Positions 31,181 through 33,176 of a stretch of DNA of 33,176 nt are shown here, one piece after another. Below the pieces are notes generated by a model. That model was not told the origin of the DNA and searched no databases. It saw nothing but the letters and a program-made list of their open reading frames with translations. Made by a program: the position numbers and the translations under genes. How positions within the stretch are numbered: position 1 is the first letter of the stretch; each line of letters starts with the position of its first letter. This DNA is from Bacteroidales bacterium. Its GTDB lineage: Bacteria > Bacteroidota > Bacteroidia > Bacteroidales > ML635J-15. The DNA is taken from assembly GCA_017551515.1 (NCBI GenBank), contig JAFZLK010000034.1:1-33176 (forward strand). Direction: 5' to 3'.

Positions 31181-33112
31181 TTAGTTCTGGGACTGGCAGA
31201 CAGCGCGAACGGATAGCCCGTTGAAGCGGCCGTAGATGTCGTACATGCCGTAACCGCCCGAACTGAAGTAGAGGTACCACGCGTTGCCCGCACCGTCCGT
31301 GTAGAGCGAACTCGACCAGTAGTTGCCGTAAGAACCGGCATCGTAGAGCTCACTGTCGTAGCGGCCGCCAGCAGCGGGCAGGAAGATTGAATTGCCGTTA
31401 GGGCCGGTGAACAAGCGTCCGTTTACTCCGCTCTGGGTTGTCCATGTTACGGTGCAGTTGTCAATCAATTCCTGCATTTCCGTACTTGTTGGCATACGCC
31501 ATCCACTACCCCAGTTTGCAGTGGCGGCATCGGCACTCGAAGGCAGTGTGGTCGGATTGCTGGAATAGGTATAGTTATCCTCTGTATATGAACTCTTGGT
31601 GGTAGTTTCTCCCCAAGCGTAATAGTTGCCGTAGGCTGTAGGTGTGCTTGCGCCTACATTGCAGGTTGCCCACCTTGTTCCAGAAGGCAGACCGAGGTCA
31701 ACCCAAGCGTGTCCGTTTACTGTGCCTGTGCTTGCCGGGGTTGTAAATGTCATTACATCGCCGTATGCTGTTCCTGCTACATTGGTTGCGTATGCCTTAT
31801 AATAATAGGTGGTGCTTGAGGAAAGACCTGTGAGTGTCTTTGTAAAGCTGCCTGTACCGCTGCCGCTCTGTACATTTTGCGAAAGGTCGTCAGCACTTGT
31901 GCCGTACATAAAGCCACGGGCGGTTACCGTTGTGTTACCATCGAAAGTAACATCACCAGAGAGTGTTGCGCCTGTCATGGTTATGTTCGAGGCGGAATTT
32001 GTCTGCACCGAAGGCGGATATATTGTCAAGGTTGTAAATGTCATAACCTCTCCGTAGCCAGTTCCTGCACTGCTGGTTGCGTAAGCCTTGTAATAGTAGG
32101 TAGTGCCATCTGCAAGTCCAGTGATATTTGCTGTAAAACTGCCTGTTCCACTACCGCTCTGTACATTTTGCGAAAGATCGTCAGCGCTTGTGCCGTACAT
32201 AAAGCCACGGGACAATACGACTTCGCCGCCATCGGAGGTTACCTCACCGCTAAGTGTTGCGCCTGAGGAGGTTATATTGCTTGCATCCGAGGTGGTAACA
32301 CTTGGAACTGGGACTGTAGGTCCTCCGCCACCAAGGTTGTTTATTGCCTCCTGCAATTGTGCTATTAGGTTGTCAACATACGACTTGGTAACTGCATCGT
32401 TTGCATTTACAGGTGCGGCAAGGTCAGAAATAGTATTGTTGTTTGCCGAATTGCTGAGTGATATTACATCTGCCAAAGTTTGGCTCTCGGTTGTCAAATA
32501 TCCGCTTAGGTCGGGGGTATTTTCAATTTCCGAATAGTCGTAGGTTGGCTTGGTGTCTGCCTTTGCCCAGTCGGGAACTGTCGGGTCGGTCTCTACGGTT
32601 ATTCCGCCACCAGCACCGCTCATGGCAACTGGCTCGAAACGACCAGTCGTGGCATTGTAGGCAAGAACATCGCCATCGTTGGCGCCGCTTGCATCAATGT
32701 AAGAAACACTTCCTGCCGCAAATGCGTAGGGAACGCTTACAAATTCCACCGTGCCGAGCGAAAGGTTGAACTGAAGCATTGCCGTGGGGTCATAGTCAAT
32801 CTTCAGGAACTTGCGTCCGCCAGCCCAGTCAATGTCGGCAAATTCGCCAACCGCCATATATGGTTCGCGACCAATCTGGAACGAGAACGAACCGTAGGCG
32901 TTGGTCGTCAGCGAGCGAATCTCGCGGTAAATCAGTTCGCCATCGGGCGAGCCATCAATGATTGACAACTGAATCATAATTGGTGTGTTAGCCATTACTT
33001 CGCTGTTTGCATCGCGGGCTATGGCCTGAAAATTAATTGCCTGCGGCACATCCTGTGCTGTCAGGAACATTGCTGCCATTAGGAGGCAGACTGTGAAAAA
33101 CAATTTTTTCAT
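31181..33112 (-). CDS. Secreted protein with FN3-like repeats and C-terminal Fib_succ_major domain
   Basis: The 643-residue protein has, in order, several regions. A signal peptide (MKKLFFTVCLLMAAMFLTAQ) comes first, then an N-terminal beta domain (about 21-135: QAINFQAIARDANSEVMANTPI). A fibre-like region follows (about 140-260: GDVLAYNATTGRFEPV, APVNANDAVTKSYVDNLIAQLQEA), recalling phage/tail-fibre-like and Bacteroidota surface proteins. Two nearly identical fibronectin-III-like repeats span about 269-362 and 367-459 and share RGFMYGTSADDLSQNVQSGS. The C-terminal Fib_succ_major (TIGR02145-type) domain (about 464-640) contains WVDLGLPSGTRWATCNVGA, YYAWGET, WRMPTSTEMQEL, GNYWSSSLY and LSVRAVC. 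There is no recognisable T9SS sorting domain at the end. It is probably an adhesin or surface protein. A poly-G tract follows the stop codon. Confidence 0.9.
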   Translation of the reverse strand: MKKLFFTVCLLMAAMFLTAQDVPQAINFQAIARDANSEVMANTPIMIQLSIIDGSPDGELIYREIRSLTTNAYGSFSFQIGREPYMAVGEFADIDWAGGRKFLKIDYDPTAMLQFNLSLGTVEFVSVPYAFAAGSVSYIDASGANDGDVLAYNATTGRFEPVAMSGAGGGITVETDPTVPDWAKADTKPTYDYSEIENTPDLSGYLTTESQTLADVISLSNSANNNTISDLAAPVNANDAVTKSYVDNLIAQLQEAINNLGGGGPTVPVPSVTTSDASNITSSGATLSGEVTSDGGEVVLSRGFMYGTSADDLSQNVQSGSGTGSFTANITGLADGTTYYYKAYATSSAGTGYGEVMTFTTLTIYPPSVQTNSASNITMTGATLSGDVTFDGNTTVTARGFMYGTSADDLSQNVQSGSGTGSFTKTLTGLSSSTTYYYKAYATNVAGTAYGDVMTFTTPASTGTVNGHAWVDLGLPSGTRWATCNVGASTPTAYGNYYAWGETTTKSSYTEDNYTYSSNPTTLPSSADAATANWGSGWRMPTSTEMQELIDNCTVTWTTQSGVNGRLFTGPNGNSIFLPAAGGRYDSELYDAGSYGNYWSSSLYTDGAGNAWYLYFSSGGYGMYDIYGRFNGLSVRAVCQSQN

Positions 33113-33148
33113 ATTACATTATTTTTTAATTTGTTTTCTAATTCATTT

Positions 33149-33168
33149 GCTCGCAAAGCATTGCGAGC
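33149..33168. repeat. Short hairpin repeat at right edge
   Basis: GCTCGCAA (33149-33156) and TTGCGAGC (33161-33168) flank AGCA. It lies upstream of the 643-residue protein gene on the minus strand. The element may continue past the window end. Confidence 0.65.
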
Positions 33169-33176
33169 CTACAAAT

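Noticed and set aside
31181..33112. T9SS C-terminal sorting domain
   Set aside because: The protein ends in the Fib_succ_major domain with no additional sorting module.

Overview
The window looks like a chromosome segment of an anaerobic Bacteroidota (Bacteroidales-like) bacterium. The evidence is: repeated -7 promoter boxes of the Bacteroidota type (TAnnTTTG) upstream of many genes; a MurF-alanine racemase fusion; a TonB-dependent receptor with an N-terminal CarboxypepD_reg-like domain; a six-gene Na+-NQR operon; and a secreted protein ending in a Fibrobacter-succinogenes-major-paralogue domain. No rRNA, tRNA or CRISPR array was recognised.

Layout. Positions 1-2100 are AT-rich and look accessory: the 3' part of a winged-helix/helicase-associated-like protein that enters from outside the window, followed in the same frame by a decayed C-terminal remnant of an AlbA_4-type ATP-binding protein with a repetitive linker. 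Next is an isolated, strongly codon-biased L-erythro-3,5-diaminohexanoate dehydrogenase gene (kdd, lysine fermentation) with its own promoter box and terminator. From 3503 to 8841 the minus strand carries a FemAB-like acyltransferase, malic enzyme plus pdxA, and an M17 aminopeptidase plus a zinc-ribbon protein. A TonB-dependent receptor (9015-11477, plus) converges on a lipoprotein/SIMPL pair (minus). Thymidine kinase and murF-alr form a translationally coupled plus-strand pair. A minus-strand operon follows: aat-tilS-unknown secreted protein-phosphohexomutase. A repeat-rich intergenic region, a 56-codon gene with its own terminator, and a plus-strand pair (DegT-type aminotransferase and a CarboxypepD_reg-like protein) come next. 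After about 700 bp of dense repeats comes nqrABCDEF (minus), then a palindrome-rich spacer and a secreted fibronectin-III-like/Fib_succ_major protein (minus).

How the genes may work together. Na+-NQR couples NADH oxidation to Na+ export. Kdd produces NADH or NADPH during lysine fermentation, and malic enzyme links C4 and C3 metabolism. Together these suggest a fermentative, amino-acid-using anaerobe with a sodium-based energy economy; this is inference. Tdk, MurF-Alr, TilS, Aat and PdxA are housekeeping.

The most unusual material is intergenic. A dispersed modular repeat is built from tiny GC hairpins with different but still self-complementary stems, each followed by GTTTC-like linkers. It is mixed with a longer palindromic repeat (core TGAACTTGTTTCA) and is concentrated at 24434-25075 and 21740-21960. 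Other intergenic spaces hold separate palindromic or MITE-like elements (3297-3458, 30954-31148, 33149-33168). The small gene at 22231-22401 is the best candidate for an overlooked protein.
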